From the IMG/VR virus record IMGVR_UViG_3300030108_004017, positions 1-64,000 of that record: a stretch of 64,000 nt of DNA. One strand, given 5' to 3'. Positions 17,401 through 25,537 of this stretch are shown piece after piece. The notes under the pieces were generated by a model, which saw nothing but the letters and a program-made list of their open reading frames with translations, was not told where the DNA came from and made no database searches. This DNA comes from a virus. Numbering within the stretch: position 1 is the stretch's first letter; each line of letters begins with the position of its first letter. The position numbers and the translations under genes were made by a program.

Positions 17401-17579
17401 CCTTTAGGTGGATGATTACCCATATACTCACCACTATCCCAATCTACTTGATGAACCTCATAACCTTTGTCAATCATAAAATCAACAACTGTTTGCCATC
17501 CATCTTCCCTATTCCAATACTTTGCCTGTGCAGTAGAATGAATTGCTAAAGTAACATATTTTTTATTTGTATTCGACAT
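14463..17579 (-). CDS. Giant glycosyltransferase carrying the C-terminal half of a BAHT-type heptosyltransferase
   Basis: 1038 residues. Residues 1-190 match the C-terminal Rossmann half of autotransporter heptosyltransferase-type (GT-B, GT9-like) proteins: TLAIHSTAQAKYWN, FIGISSGLSWLAWSLDVP and a Cys pair (NVCNSCF). About 200-450 is a GT-A-like domain with DWWMFTPDDYVYLS. About 480-750 is a second GT-A-like region (IESDIKLDD). The C-terminal 290 residues resemble the linker and FkbM-adjacent segments of the neighbouring giant protein. The start ATG (17579) follows AAAAGGA inside the end of the DUF6165 gene. The missing N-terminal half of the heptosyltransferase lies at the C-terminus of the protein at 17937-21929. 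Probably modifies a phage or host glycan. Confidence 0.75.
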   Translation of the reverse strand: MSNTNKKYVTLAIHSTAQAKYWNREDGWQTVVDFMIDKGYEVHQVDWDSGEYMGNHPPKGIVDKTHLPLPETAQIIKDSECFIGISSGLSWLAWSLDVPVVMVSGFTDPNFEMDCGRVFNENVCNSCFKDEEFDAGDWNWCPRHKDTDRMFECSKEIHPYEVLNEISKILFPKSKGVDSCKVICTWMGGDRQRRDGLKNSGYRYDWPDHGQYWEKDKIFDSFKEIMTLEHSIDGGRKYDTIIVNSYSENTEMYKYLNYINGVETKNGKFRVLNLLDNEGKNYKSFNDAYKYFRDDYDWWMFTPDDYVYLSNGWYQATIDKFEEKENTAVVSLLGNGQEWKGYWDLHTTHSHDGAILSNTFYLDKLLEWFGGTFPYASGDVHTDHMDMSHVVVGEIPFTNTFQKYGYKVVSFSDTHDTQYLPDDKVEEKQDELPPEVKWPLTHNGKIYSIPYWNWKEEKYDKTNLELEDKFNNDVFIVTGYPKGEERINYMIETIKQLKKTGKEIYVASHCPIPIEIQEMIDGSIYDKRNELIDQERVLDGYTIYDRRYGSYYAVYWTTGYNDRHDQWASVKIPIPLGRHQVVCMSNIHNGLALARELGKDLAYIIESDIKLDDRDLGQFDWMKDQMRLQGKSGYVQSFTDQKFPGGRKEGIWGIGMEWAVVEPSLFLDKVDWAFGVDEYFEKAHKNGLPSAYLEEVFLHYLKDDLDKFIFDVIPEDTDKCISKVLPNTILNQQIDMKEDPRLGAVICRSEADHNVVGDPYFWFINFGTAEYEFQTIYTINDEIIYTEDWISKQSRTQVPRLLYTYCLRLKVPNENEIHKVQLIGKDGKVVVERQYDSENFIHLNGACTINCKVDTLQSLHLTYEGHDEYMAICDDGGVRHCTFHTIHSRGGSNDRWYKEHKFLYENNLETIECDDFIDFSPHEGIWIKKIYRDNKHKSIKAIQDNKIFQRCLLSNNPSLPDKFIIDIDDVEIQENTFVKIDEKDIDKFLDIYRKNKYHQQPHTIIVTSENEKLDIEILSGYEWLVIESDGYYAHIGKK

Positions 17580-17940
17580 AATCCTTTTCTTCAACAAGTT
17601 TAGATCCTGTTTTCAGATTTATCTTCTTTTTGATTTCGGCTCTTTCATCATTTGTAAAATATACTGCTCTTGCTAAATTTACAAATGTATCACCAAATTC
17701 TTTATCTTTTTCCAACACTCTAAGGTCATCTTCTATTCTCCACAACTTTTCATTTACATCTAACAAGTCTGTAAATAATCTATCATTTTCACTCATACCT
17801 ATTTCTTCCAATAATGGTTTTAGAGTTTGATATTCTAATTTGATGTTCTGTAATTTTTCTTCATTCATAACATTGAGTTGTTTTATTTTTAGTATAGTAA
17901 TTTTATCTACTAAATCACCATTTGGAATTTCTACTTTCAT
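17563..17940 (-). CDS. DUF6165-like protein
   Basis: 125 residues. Starts MKVEIPNGDLVDKITILKIK; the tail has ARAVYFTNDERAEIKKKINLKTGS, characteristic of the small DUF6165 family, mostly helical. It overlaps both neighbours: its start overlaps the stop of the 1330-residue glycosyltransferase and its end overlaps the start of the 1038-residue one. It sits exactly where the heptosyltransferase is split, so a scaffold or partner role is likely. Function unknown. Confidence 0.7.
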   Translation of the reverse strand: MKVEIPNGDLVDKITILKIKQLNVMNEEKLQNIKLEYQTLKPLLEEIGMSENDRLFTDLLDVNEKLWRIEDDLRVLEKDKEFGDTFVNLARAVYFTNDERAEIKKKINLKTGSKLVEEKDYVEYK

Positions 17941-20900
17941 AATTTTACCTTTGGTTTTATCTCTACAAAATCTAAACCTAATATTTCGGTTGCTGATTTT
18001 TGTAAAGGAATTTTTCTAAAATCTTGTTTATTTCTTGTAAGGTCTATTTCACCTTTATCATTTTTGTACCAACCAATATGATAACTTGCATAAGTATTAT
18101 CACCATATTGTCCTGGCTCTAAATAATTAATATCTTTATAATTGTTCTGAAACAGAAAGTTTTTGAATGTAGAAACATAGACATTACATTTATGTTTTTT
18201 TCTAAACTCTTCCACATACGGAAACCACGCAATAGTATCTCCAAGTGACTTTGAATCAAATTGTATAGTTACATTTTTTCCATTCAAATCTAAATCTTCA
18301 GTATGTATCAATTCTTTATTTCTATAAACTACAACTCTCCAATTTATAAAATAGTGACGACCAGGTTTGTACCAATGATTAGTTTTCATTCTTATTTTTT
18401 CGGTTGGTACTTTATTATCTTTGTCAATAAAATGAATTAGGTAATCATCTTTTGAGTCACCATCTAATATTTCTACTTTACATCCATCTATAAAATCAAC
18501 AATCACTTTTTCTTTTTTCTCTTTATATTTTTTTGCAAATAAAATACCAGAACTATTATTTAGATAACCATCTTCAGTTGATGATGTTTGATTTAGTTTT
18601 ACATCATAACCAAGTTCTTGTAGTCTATAATAAATTTTATCAATCTTATCACCATCATAATTGAAGTGCCATTCTATTACCCATTGATTTACTTTTTGTA
18701 TATTCTCATCTGATAAATTTTCAAAAATAGAATACTCGTGTCCCTCAACATCAAATTTTACAACATCCACATTTCTAAATTTTTTCAAATACTCATCAAA
18801 ATTACAACCATCAACCGTAATAGTTTCATAGTCATCAAAAAAGTTTTGACTCAAATTATCAACTGACTCGTGATGTTTTGCATCATCTAATTCTATTGTG
18901 GATACTGATGTTGCACTTCTTGGTATGTTTATATCCACCTTGTAATCGTGAGTAGTTACCGCCTCATTTATTATTGTAACATTCGGTTCGTCCTCAAAAG
19001 TTTTCAATAAGTCTTCGTATGTATCTGGTACTGGTTCAAAACAAAATACTTGAGTTGCACCTTTGTTCAAAACATAGTCTGTAAAAACTCCACAACTACC
19101 ACCAACATCAATCACAACACTTTCATCATTTACAAATAATTCTTTTTCATAAATTTTCATATGATTCATTTCATAAAAATTATACCAATTATTATCTGTT
19201 GGTGAATTATGAAAATATCTATGTTGTTTATCAGAACCATATCCAATTTTTTTAGAAGTATAAAGTTCACCATTTGAATAAACTTCAATTTCAAAATCCA
19301 TTTTTATTTCTTCAAAATCTACATATGAATTTGGTACAACCCAATAAGTTACATTAGAGTCTACCTTATCATACTTACAATGATATATTGTTAGATTAGT
19401 TGATGAGTCTTTTATTGATACAACAACATCATTCAATTCAGTACCAAAACTATATTCTATCTTATCAAGGTTATCTTCATTCTTACTCAACTCAACCTTG
19501 AACATATTAGAGTCAAATGTATTTATCAAATTTTGCATAACATCCAATGATTTATTAGCAACTCTTTTCCATTGAAATTCATTTCTCAATAATACAGAAT
19601 CGTGTATAGCCTTTTCTTTATACTCTGTATAATTTTCATAGACATCTCTCATAACTTTACCTAAGTGGTCAAAGTCTGGTTCACAATAATTACCAGGTGC
19701 TTTATAGTTGAAAGTTTCTTCACCTTCAACTGCTGGTCTTTCATCTATAATATCAACTAAGTGTGCATAGTCTTTTGCAAATTGTAATTGTGCACCCCAA
19801 TTACTACAAATTGACGGAGTACCACAAGCAAGTGCCTCTATCAATGGTAAGTTCCAACCCTCACTTCTTGCACAAGATAAAAATACATTTCCTTGTTGTA
19901 TGTAATTTATATATTCTTCTCTACTCGGAAAATGTAATACTTTTATTCGGTCATCCTCTAAACCAAAATGTTTTAGTCTTTCTTCTGTAGATTCCAATCC
20001 ATCAATAGAAAAGGGATTGTCTACTGATATAATCAAATCTACTTTTTCATCCATACCAAAAGTATTTAGAAATGTTTGTATAAGTTCTTTGGTACATTTT
20101 CTATAATCCCATCTACCAAAAATAATAAATTTGAATCTATCACTTTCTTCAACTTTCTTTGGATAGAATGTTTGACCATCAACTCCCTCAGTTACAATTT
20201 GTACCTTTTCTTCAGGATATCCTTGTTCTATAACACATTGTTTTGCCCACTCACTTGGTAACCATAGTTGGTCAAACTCTAAAAGTTTCTTGAAAAAACT
20301 ATCTTCATATCTTGTAGTTTCCCAAACATTGAATGCAATTTTAGGAATGTTATTTGGATGGTCTTGATAAAATAAATGATGATTTGCCTCATTCAAAACA
20401 ATGTAAACTTCATCTTCATTCTTATCCCATCTACCATCTTGTAGATGTTTATCTTGATACATTGGTTCTTTTATGAGTTGTTTATCTTTATTCCACAAGT
20501 ATTGTTGGTCTAACATCGTAGATATTTGATGTGTCATATAAGGTTCACTTTTATGTGGGTCGTTACTCATACCTTTCCAACCCTTACCGATAGTAAAGTT
20601 ACCAATCTTTACTGGTACTCTTTCGTCTACTTTTGTAAAATGGTCTCTTGCGTGATTATTATATCCTGTTGTACCTATAAAACTTGTTTCCAATCTAACA
20701 TTGAAATTATATTTTTTAGATTCTTTTACAGACATTATCCAATAATATTTGTAAAGGTATGTAGTCCATAAACATTTTTCAAAATGAGATTTTACCATTT
20801 TTATATGGGTGAGTTTTTCTTCACCCTCATCACAAGTTTCGTGAGTAAAATTTTCATCTTCACAAAAGACTATTATACTATAGTCATCTTTCAAATCATC

Positions 20901-21929
20901 TATTTCAAATTTTACATTTGCATAATCATCAATATTATTTACTCTAAAAACTACGAGGTCTGTATCTTTTTTTACATATGTTTCAAATACCAAATCAGGA
21001 TAAGTACATCTAAGTGATTCCATAGTATCAAAATCATCTGGAAAATTCTTCAATGCAACTACATTTATATTATCAAATTCTTCTAACACCACAAGTGAAT
21101 TAGTAATCGAATCACATAATGTCAATCCTTTTTCAAATCCATATTTAGGTTTAGGTGCATTATCTCTAATTACAGAAAATTTATTATCATCGTAATTCTC
21201 ATTATTTTCCCAAACATAATTTCCTGTAGTTTGTTTATCGTGTCTTCGTAATTTATAAATTGGTCTGTTTACATAAAGTGATTTACCAAGAGTTTGTAAT
21301 ACAGATAACTTTACAAAGTCTTCGTGTTTACCATAATCTTTTATTTCTTGTGGAAAATATTTTAGGAAATCAAAGTCTTTACCAGGATTTTTATAACATC
21401 TCAACCCACCCCAAACATATCCAACTCGTGGTTCTTTATCTCTAAAAGGTCCACCAGCAATTGATTTATTTAGTTCATAGTCTTTATGATATTCAACAAA
21501 ACTTTCATAATCTTTATAATCTACCATAGATGTATTATGATAGTTATTCCATTCAAAACTATCCTTGTAGAATTTAGTAGAGAAGTGTAAGTTATGGACA
21601 TCAGGAAATCTTGTATAAATATGATTTATATACCACAATGCATCAGGCATCAAAACATCATCTGCATCCAAACCAACTATAATATCACCATCACAAAATT
21701 TATGTGGATTCCAATATAGTTCTTGTTTGTGATTTTGTGTTATAACTTTTGTATGGTAGTTTGTTAGTTGATATTTTTTTAGAGTTATCCCAATATCACT
21801 TTTGTCAAAATCATCAGTAACTACCCATTCTGTATTTGGATATAACTTTATTGCCTCTTCTACAGATTTACTAATCTCGTCAAAGTATTGTGAGTTATTA
21901 TAAAATGATGTAACTAAATTTATTTTCAT
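17937..21929 (-). CDS. Four-module glycosyltransferase/methyltransferase fusion
   Basis: 1330 residues. About 1-260 is a GT2 domain (VTSFYNNSQYF, then GLDADDVLMP). About 410-830 is a GT4 GT-B domain (IIFGRWDYRKCT; SCARSEGWNLPLIEALACG). About 935-1160 is an FkbM-type methyltransferase (VVIDVGGSCGVFTDYVL; VDVVKFDVEGHE). About 1170-1330 is the N-terminal half of a heptosyltransferase-like GT-B (DSKSLGDTIAWFPYVEEF). It ends at KPKVKL, just before the second Rossmann domain would begin. It is likely a multistep glycan assembly enzyme. No signal peptide or membrane helix. Confidence 0.82.
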   Translation of the reverse strand: MKINLVTSFYNNSQYFDEISKSVEEAIKLYPNTEWVVTDDFDKSDIGITLKKYQLTNYHTKVITQNHKQELYWNPHKFCDGDIIVGLDADDVLMPDALWYINHIYTRFPDVHNLHFSTKFYKDSFEWNNYHNTSMVDYKDYESFVEYHKDYELNKSIAGGPFRDKEPRVGYVWGGLRCYKNPGKDFDFLKYFPQEIKDYGKHEDFVKLSVLQTLGKSLYVNRPIYKLRRHDKQTTGNYVWENNENYDDNKFSVIRDNAPKPKYGFEKGLTLCDSITNSLVVLEEFDNINVVALKNFPDDFDTMESLRCTYPDLVFETYVKKDTDLVVFRVNNIDDYANVKFEIDDLKDDYSIIVFCEDENFTHETCDEGEEKLTHIKMVKSHFEKCLWTTYLYKYYWIMSVKESKKYNFNVRLETSFIGTTGYNNHARDHFTKVDERVPVKIGNFTIGKGWKGMSNDPHKSEPYMTHQISTMLDQQYLWNKDKQLIKEPMYQDKHLQDGRWDKNEDEVYIVLNEANHHLFYQDHPNNIPKIAFNVWETTRYEDSFFKKLLEFDQLWLPSEWAKQCVIEQGYPEEKVQIVTEGVDGQTFYPKKVEESDRFKFIIFGRWDYRKCTKELIQTFLNTFGMDEKVDLIISVDNPFSIDGLESTEERLKHFGLEDDRIKVLHFPSREEYINYIQQGNVFLSCARSEGWNLPLIEALACGTPSICSNWGAQLQFAKDYAHLVDIIDERPAVEGEETFNYKAPGNYCEPDFDHLGKVMRDVYENYTEYKEKAIHDSVLLRNEFQWKRVANKSLDVMQNLINTFDSNMFKVELSKNEDNLDKIEYSFGTELNDVVVSIKDSSTNLTIYHCKYDKVDSNVTYWVVPNSYVDFEEIKMDFEIEVYSNGELYTSKKIGYGSDKQHRYFHNSPTDNNWYNFYEMNHMKIYEKELFVNDESVVIDVGGSCGVFTDYVLNKGATQVFCFEPVPDTYEDLLKTFEDEPNVTIINEAVTTHDYKVDINIPRSATSVSTIELDDAKHHESVDNLSQNFFDDYETITVDGCNFDEYLKKFRNVDVVKFDVEGHEYSIFENLSDENIQKVNQWVIEWHFNYDGDKIDKIYYRLQELGYDVKLNQTSSTEDGYLNNSSGILFAKKYKEKKEKVIVDFIDGCKVEILDGDSKDDYLIHFIDKDNKVPTEKIRMKTNHWYKPGRHYFINWRVVVYRNKELIHTEDLDLNGKNVTIQFDSKSLGDTIAWFPYVEEFRKKHKCNVYVSTFKNFLFQNNYKDINYLEPGQYGDNTYASYHIGWYKNDKGEIDLTRNKQDFRKIPLQKSATEILGLDFVEIKPKVKL

Positions 21930-21931
21930 AA

Positions 21932-22867
21932 CTAATTAGGTGATGGTTTACGAGCATCTCTCCCAAATTTATGTGGTTTCTTTTCTTCTTCAATAATATC
22001 TTTTTTTATTTCTTCGATTTTTTTGCTTGACTTTTTCGATTTTTCTTCGTAAGTTACAGGTTCGTCTTTTTTGAATATTTTACCTTTTAGTGAACTCAAA
22101 AATCCCTCACCATAAACACTCCAAGTTTTCTCTTTTTCTGTTTTTCTGGGCCCCGAATTTTGATATAATCGATTGGTAAGCGCTACATTATATGCGATAA
22201 CTAATACAACCGCCATTGGGTCAAACACAAAGATAAGAACAAATATAAAATACTTCACCACAGTATCTACATCAGTATCAAATATCTTTGCCAAATAAAT
22301 TGCAGGTCCTACATCAATACCTGTATCAATTAATTTCAATTCTAAATTTGATATCTGTTCCTTTATCTCCAATACCTCTTGATTGACTTCTTGTATTTGT
22401 GGATTATAATCAGTACGAAGTTTTCTTTTTGCAGTACGATAGTTATCAGGTAGTTCACTAAGTTGAAATTCTAAATCATCTTTTAGTGACCTTTTCTCTT
22501 CTTGTAAATTATCGAGTCGTTCCTCTAATGCTAATAACTTAGTAGATTCTTTTTGGAATCCAATTGTTGCACCTTGATATGCATTAGATAGAAATCCAAA
22601 GATACCAGCACTCGTTATAATTACTAATGTTACCACACCAACTAACATATAGTTTCTCATAACAATATTTATCTTATCCCAAAATCTATATAGGAATGAT
22701 GCAGTTACTAACTTAGCAAATTCCAATGAACCTGCCATAACAATTACGGCAAAAGTTGCACCACTAAATAATTTTGAAAGTCCGTATACTGAATAAAAAG
22801 CTGCTGAACCAGCAACCATAAGTGCGGAAAGTCCTACTAAGTATGGAAATAGTTTTTCATTACCCAA
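21932..22867 (-). CDS. Membrane protein with central coiled coil (311 aa)
   Basis: Three N-terminal membrane helices (PYLVGLSALMVAGSAAFY; ATFAVIVMAGSLEFAKLV; VGVVTLVIITSAGIFGFLS) are followed by a long coiled coil (about 115-185), another helix (KYFIFVLIFVFDPMAVVLV) and a charged Lys/Glu tail. The VFDPMAVVL block is typical of membrane proteins found in marine T4-like phages. Function unknown; a link to host-membrane takeover is inference. It ends 2 nt before the giant glycosyltransferase. Confidence 0.65.
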   Translation of the reverse strand: MGNEKLFPYLVGLSALMVAGSAAFYSVYGLSKLFSGATFAVIVMAGSLEFAKLVTASFLYRFWDKINIVMRNYMLVGVVTLVIITSAGIFGFLSNAYQGATIGFQKESTKLLALEERLDNLQEEKRSLKDDLEFQLSELPDNYRTAKRKLRTDYNPQIQEVNQEVLEIKEQISNLELKLIDTGIDVGPAIYLAKIFDTDVDTVVKYFIFVLIFVFDPMAVVLVIAYNVALTNRLYQNSGPRKTEKEKTWSVYGEGFLSSLKGKIFKKDEPVTYEEKSKKSSKKIEEIKKDIIEEEKKPHKFGRDARKPSPN

Positions 22868-22876
22868 CTGATTCTC

Positions 22877-23086
22877 CTATAATACATCAGAACCAAAAGC
22901 AGATATTGTGGAGTCCTCTTGTATTTCAATTAGGTTTTCTAATTGTTCCATTACATCAAGAGCTCGTTCCAAATTCTTAATGGCTTCGTTTGGGGATATC
23001 GACGCACTCTGAATCCCTTGTTTTGTTCTATCAATAGAAATCTGTATTTGACCGATTCTATTCAAAATCAAATCTTTATTTTTCAT
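22877..23086 (-). CDS. Small coiled-coil protein (69 aa)
   Basis: Starts MKNKDLILNRIGQIQISID. Two amphipathic helices with a turn (SASISPNEAIKNLERAL). No family recognised. Probably a structural or adaptor protein of the same operon. Confidence 0.6.
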   Translation of the reverse strand: MKNKDLILNRIGQIQISIDRTKQGIQSASISPNEAIKNLERALDVMEQLENLIEIQEDSTISAFGSDVL

Positions 23087-23131
23087 AGTTTACCTTATGT
23101 TATTTAGTAGTAATAAATAGTAAAAAATTAT

Positions 23132-23320
23132 TTATGAGTCTGAAAATTCTGCATCGATAATTTTATTACAGAAGTAGTACATATCACCACTTCTGAGGAC
23201 CGAGTCTACGGCCCATTTGTCCTTCCAATACTCTGCACCTTTGTCATCGACATTCTGTACTAACATCTTACCTTTGATAAGATACAGAGTATCGTGGACA
23301 TTTATAACTCGGTTATTCAA
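23132..23320 (-). CDS. Small unknown protein (62 aa)
   Basis: Uses a TTG start directly after the Hsp20 stop (TAA TTG), so it is probably coupled. Contains DTLYLIKGKMLVQ and a SGDMYYFCNKIID segment. No family recognised. Confidence 0.5.
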   Translation of the reverse strand: MNNRVINVHDTLYLIKGKMLVQNVDDKGAEYWKDKWAVDSVLRSGDMYYFCNKIIDAEFSDS

Positions 23321-23794
23321 TTATGAGATTTTAACCACATTCTTCTTTGGAAGAGTTGGTTCTATTTTAGGAATCTCAACGGATAGAATACCGTCTTTGA
23401 AGTTAGCAGAGATGTTATCACCATCCAATAACTCACCTAACTCGAAAGAACGCCTGAACGAGGATTGTTTGAGTTCTCTACGAATTACTTTTGCACCAGT
23501 ATCTTCAGGTACACTATGTTTGTCACCTGAGATAGTTAGTTTACCATCTTCAACTTCTACATTCAAGTCTTTCTTATCAAGACCAGGAATTTCTGCAATT
23601 ACACCAACTTTGTCATCGTATTCATATACATTGACCTTTGGATATGCAGTACCTTGAAATGGATTGACTCCAACTTGTTTGTTGATTTCAGGAAATGAAT
23701 GTTGAACGAGTTCATCAAACATTTTATCAAAAGGTGTTAAAAAGGAATCCCTATCGATTATAGGGAATGGATTGCGGACAACTACTTTAGTCAT
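23321..23794 (-). CDS. hsp20: Small heat shock protein Hsp20
   Basis: 157 residues from the ATG that follows TAGGAGAAAACAA (an upstream in-frame start adds 20 residues without support). It has the alpha-crystallin domain: VNVYEYDDKVGVIAEIPGLDKKDLNVEVEDG, the G-x-L strand LTISGDK, and RRSFELGELLDGDNISANFKDGILSVEIPK with a C-terminal IEP-type tail. A holdase chaperone common in marine T4-like phages, probably protecting virion proteins. The upstream 60 nt hold a TGTCA-repeat motif. Confidence 0.93.
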   Translation of the reverse strand: MTKVVVRNPFPIIDRDSFLTPFDKMFDELVQHSFPEINKQVGVNPFQGTAYPKVNVYEYDDKVGVIAEIPGLDKKDLNVEVEDGKLTISGDKHSVPEDTGAKVIRRELKQSSFRRSFELGELLDGDNISANFKDGILSVEIPKIEPTLPKKNVVKIS

Positions 23795-23891
23795 TTGTTT
23801 TCTCCTATGTTGTTTACTTTTAGCCAAACTTGTATCCTCCTGTGAGCGATACAATTATTATTGTACAATATCTATACCACTTTTGTGCGTA

Positions 23892-23904
23892 TGTCATATT
23901 GTCT
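23892..23904. promoter_or_regulatory. TGTCA-repeat site upstream of hsp20
   Basis: TGTCATATTGTC: one full TGTCA half-site and one TGTC after 3 nt, the same layout as sites at 47690, 47738 and 48007. A possible protein-binding site. Confidence 0.35.
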
Positions 23905-23923
23905 TTCATTATATAAATATATG

Positions 23924-24097
23924 TCAAATCTTAAAAACCTTCAAAATTTTTTTAGGTACAAACCATATACGACCCATAGAATCTTTTACCCTAATTTTAG
24001 ATTCATCTTTTGTGTTACTAACTTCTTCAGTAACTAAGTCACCACTATACAATGTACCATCAATTGTTGTATAATCTGTAATTACTCTATACCTCAT
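23924..24097 (-). CDS. Small unknown protein (57 aa)
   Basis: Starts MRYRVITDYTTIDGTLYSGD; a predicted small beta-rich protein (SRIRVKD-like middle, GRIWFVPKK near the end). It overlaps the end of the next upstream gene by 11 nt. No family recognised. Confidence 0.6.
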   Translation of the reverse strand: MRYRVITDYTTIDGTLYSGDLVTEEVSNTKDESKIRVKDSMGRIWFVPKKILKVFKI

Positions 24098-24191
24098 AAT
24101 CTAATTCCCAACAATAATATTTTGCTGTTACTGATGTTGTTTCAGTTGCATAAGGTACTATAATTTTATAACATTCTAATACTTCTTTCAT
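24087..24191 (-). CDS. Micro-protein (34 aa)
   Basis: Starts MKEVLECYKIIVPYAT. AAGGATA precedes the ATG. It overlaps the start of the next gene by 11 nt. Short and predicted beta-stranded; no family recognised. Confidence 0.5.
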   Translation of the reverse strand: MKEVLECYKIIVPYATETTSVTAKYYCWELDYEV

Positions 24192-24201
24192 CAGTTTATC
24201 C

Positions 24202-24297
24202 TTATTCAAAAAAATCTTTATATTCATTATAATATAAAGCGTATACTAAATAAAAAGCAAATACAACAGTTCCACCTATTGTTAATACTTCTACCAT
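24202..24297 (-). CDS. Membrane micro-protein (31 aa)
   Basis: Starts MVEVLTIGGTVVFAFYLVYAL, one membrane helix, then a short charged tail. GGAGAAAG precedes the ATG. Single-pass protein of unknown role. Confidence 0.55.
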   Translation of the reverse strand: MVEVLTIGGTVVFAFYLVYALYYNEYKDFFE

Positions 24298-24306
24298 AAC
24301 TTTCTC

Positions 24307-24627
24307 CTATTTTATTTGTAAATCTTGTAACCACTTCGGTACATTTTTTTCCATATAATGTTGTATCACAAATGCTTCACATAGATGGGAAAAGAACCAA
24401 ACGAATGTAAGTATCGGAACATAGATTCTATAATCTAATCCAATTACTTCTATACCTAACCAAGTAAAGAATATCATACCCATTGATTTGGTTAGAAAAC
24501 TTATTCCACTAAATCCTAAACTAAGTATGTTACCTCGTGCTACAACTATGTAAAGATTCATTACCAAATGAACCAAATTTAAAAATGATGGTGCGAGAAC
24601 ACCCATCAAAAAATATTCTGCTATCAT
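24307..24627 (-). CDS. Multi-pass membrane protein (106 aa)
   Basis: Three to four helices (LAPSFLNLVHLVMNLYIVVA; SLGFSGISFLTKSMGMIFF; VPILTFVWFFSHLCEAFV). No signature recognised. Next to several single-pass micro-proteins. Confidence 0.6.
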   Translation of the reverse strand: MIAEYFLMGVLAPSFLNLVHLVMNLYIVVARGNILSLGFSGISFLTKSMGMIFFTWLGIEVIGLDYRIYVPILTFVWFFSHLCEAFVIQHYMEKNVPKWLQDLQIK

Positions 24628-24640
24628 AACCTATTTTATT

Positions 24641-24763
24641 TTATTTATTATTCAATCTTTTATGCTCGTACTTTACAAACTCCATAAATATCCAACATCC
24701 AATTACCATTAGTGAAATTGGTATCCAATTGAATACAATTATCTGTGCAATAAAATCTAACAT
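24641..24763 (-). CDS. Membrane micro-protein (40 aa)
   Basis: Starts MLDFIAQIIVFNWIPIS, one membrane helix, then a basic end (EHKRLNNK). The ATG overlaps the stop of the basic protein at 24757, so they are coupled. Confidence 0.55.
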   Translation of the reverse strand: MLDFIAQIIVFNWIPISLMVIGCWIFMEFVKYEHKRLNNK

Positions 24764-24900
24764 TTACCTTGACCTCTATATTTTTTCTTGAATCGTTTTG
24801 AATTCCGAGTACTGAATTTAGTTCCACGACCATTTCCTTGACGAGTCTTCTTTCGTTTCTTTTGTGGTCGTGTATCTATAATACCTTTTGCTCTAGCCAT
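24757..24900 (-). CDS. Small very basic protein (47 aa)
   Basis: Starts MARAKGIIDTRPQKKRKKTR and ends RGQGKC. Over a third of residues are Lys or Arg, with no acidic cluster. The KKTRQG and YRGQG blocks recall small basic proteins seen in marine T4-like phages; I do not know their role. Probably binds nucleic acid. The ATG overlaps the stop of thioredoxin. Confidence 0.65.
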   Translation of the reverse strand: MARAKGIIDTRPQKKRKKTRQGNGRGTKFSTRNSKRFKKKYRGQGKC

Positions 24901-25138
24901 TTAGTGATTCCAATACCCTTTCCTTAGTCTGTACACCAACTAATGTTTCTTTTATATTGTTATTAGAATCCAACACTATACAAGTTGGTACAGAACGAAC
25001 TCCATATTGTTGTGCTTCTTGTTGATTTGCATCAACATCTAATATCTGAATTGGGTGACCCTCTGATTTCAATTGTTCCATTACTGGTTTGAATACCTGA
25101 CAAGGCCCACACCAACCTGCCGTAAAATATTTTATCAT
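24893..25138 (-). CDS. Thioredoxin-like protein
   Basis: 81 residues, a short thioredoxin. It has the WCGPC active site (residues 9-13), the cis-Pro block SVPTCIVLD, and the final GV.T. Disulfide reductant for ribonucleotide reductase or other phage enzymes. Shorter than host thioredoxins because the first helix is missing. Confidence 0.9.
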   Translation of the reverse strand: MIKYFTAGWCGPCQVFKPVMEQLKSEGHPIQILDVDANQQEAQQYGVRSVPTCIVLDSNNNIKETLVGVQTKERVLESLNG

Positions 25139-25139
25139 C

Positions 25140-25289
25140 TCAATTATCCTTTTTAGTAGCCTGTACTGGTCTACCTTTTAGATATTGTTTGACCAACATT
25201 TTTTCAGCCTTACGCCTTATTTTGAATTGGTCATATGTTTCAGTTTCCAACCTCTTGTCGCCTTTTAGCAAATGTGATACTTTATCCAT
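25140..25289 (-). CDS. Small basic protein (49 aa)
   Basis: Starts MDKVSHLLKGDKRLETETYDQF and has KAEKMLVKQYLKG. Basic and helical. The ATG lies 7 nt inside the end of the MazG-like gene. No family name recalled with certainty. Confidence 0.55.
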   Translation of the reverse strand: MDKVSHLLKGDKRLETETYDQFKIRRKAEKMLVKQYLKGRPVQATKKDN

Positions 25290-25533
25290 TTAGTAAATTA
25301 CTCCATTTCTTTAGTTTGTTTCGTTTCTCTATTACTCTCTCATCTATTTCTTGATAAGAGACTAAATCATATTCCTGTAATAATTCAATCATACACATAA
25401 CATCACCAATCTCTTCAATGAGTTTTTCATTCATATGGTAGTCATCACATCTTATAGCTTTACTACAAGCTTGTATCAACTCTCCACATTCTTCCATAGT
25501 GATTGTTAGTAATTCTTGTAACTGATTTTCCAA
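25282..25533 (-). CDS. MazG-like nucleotide pyrophosphohydrolase
   Basis: 83 residues. The EECGELIQACSKA helix and EEIGDVMCMIELL helix give the EExxE...ExxD metal site of MazG enzymes. MazG hydrolyses NTP/dNTP to NMP; in marine phages it has been proposed to lower (p)ppGpp or recycle nucleotides. Single half-domain, so it likely works as a dimer or tetramer. Confidence 0.8.
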   Translation of the reverse strand: MENQLQELLTITMEECGELIQACSKAIRCDDYHMNEKLIEEIGDVMCMIELLQEYDLVSYQEIDERVIEKRNKLKKWSNLLNG

Positions 25534-25537
25534 ATTA

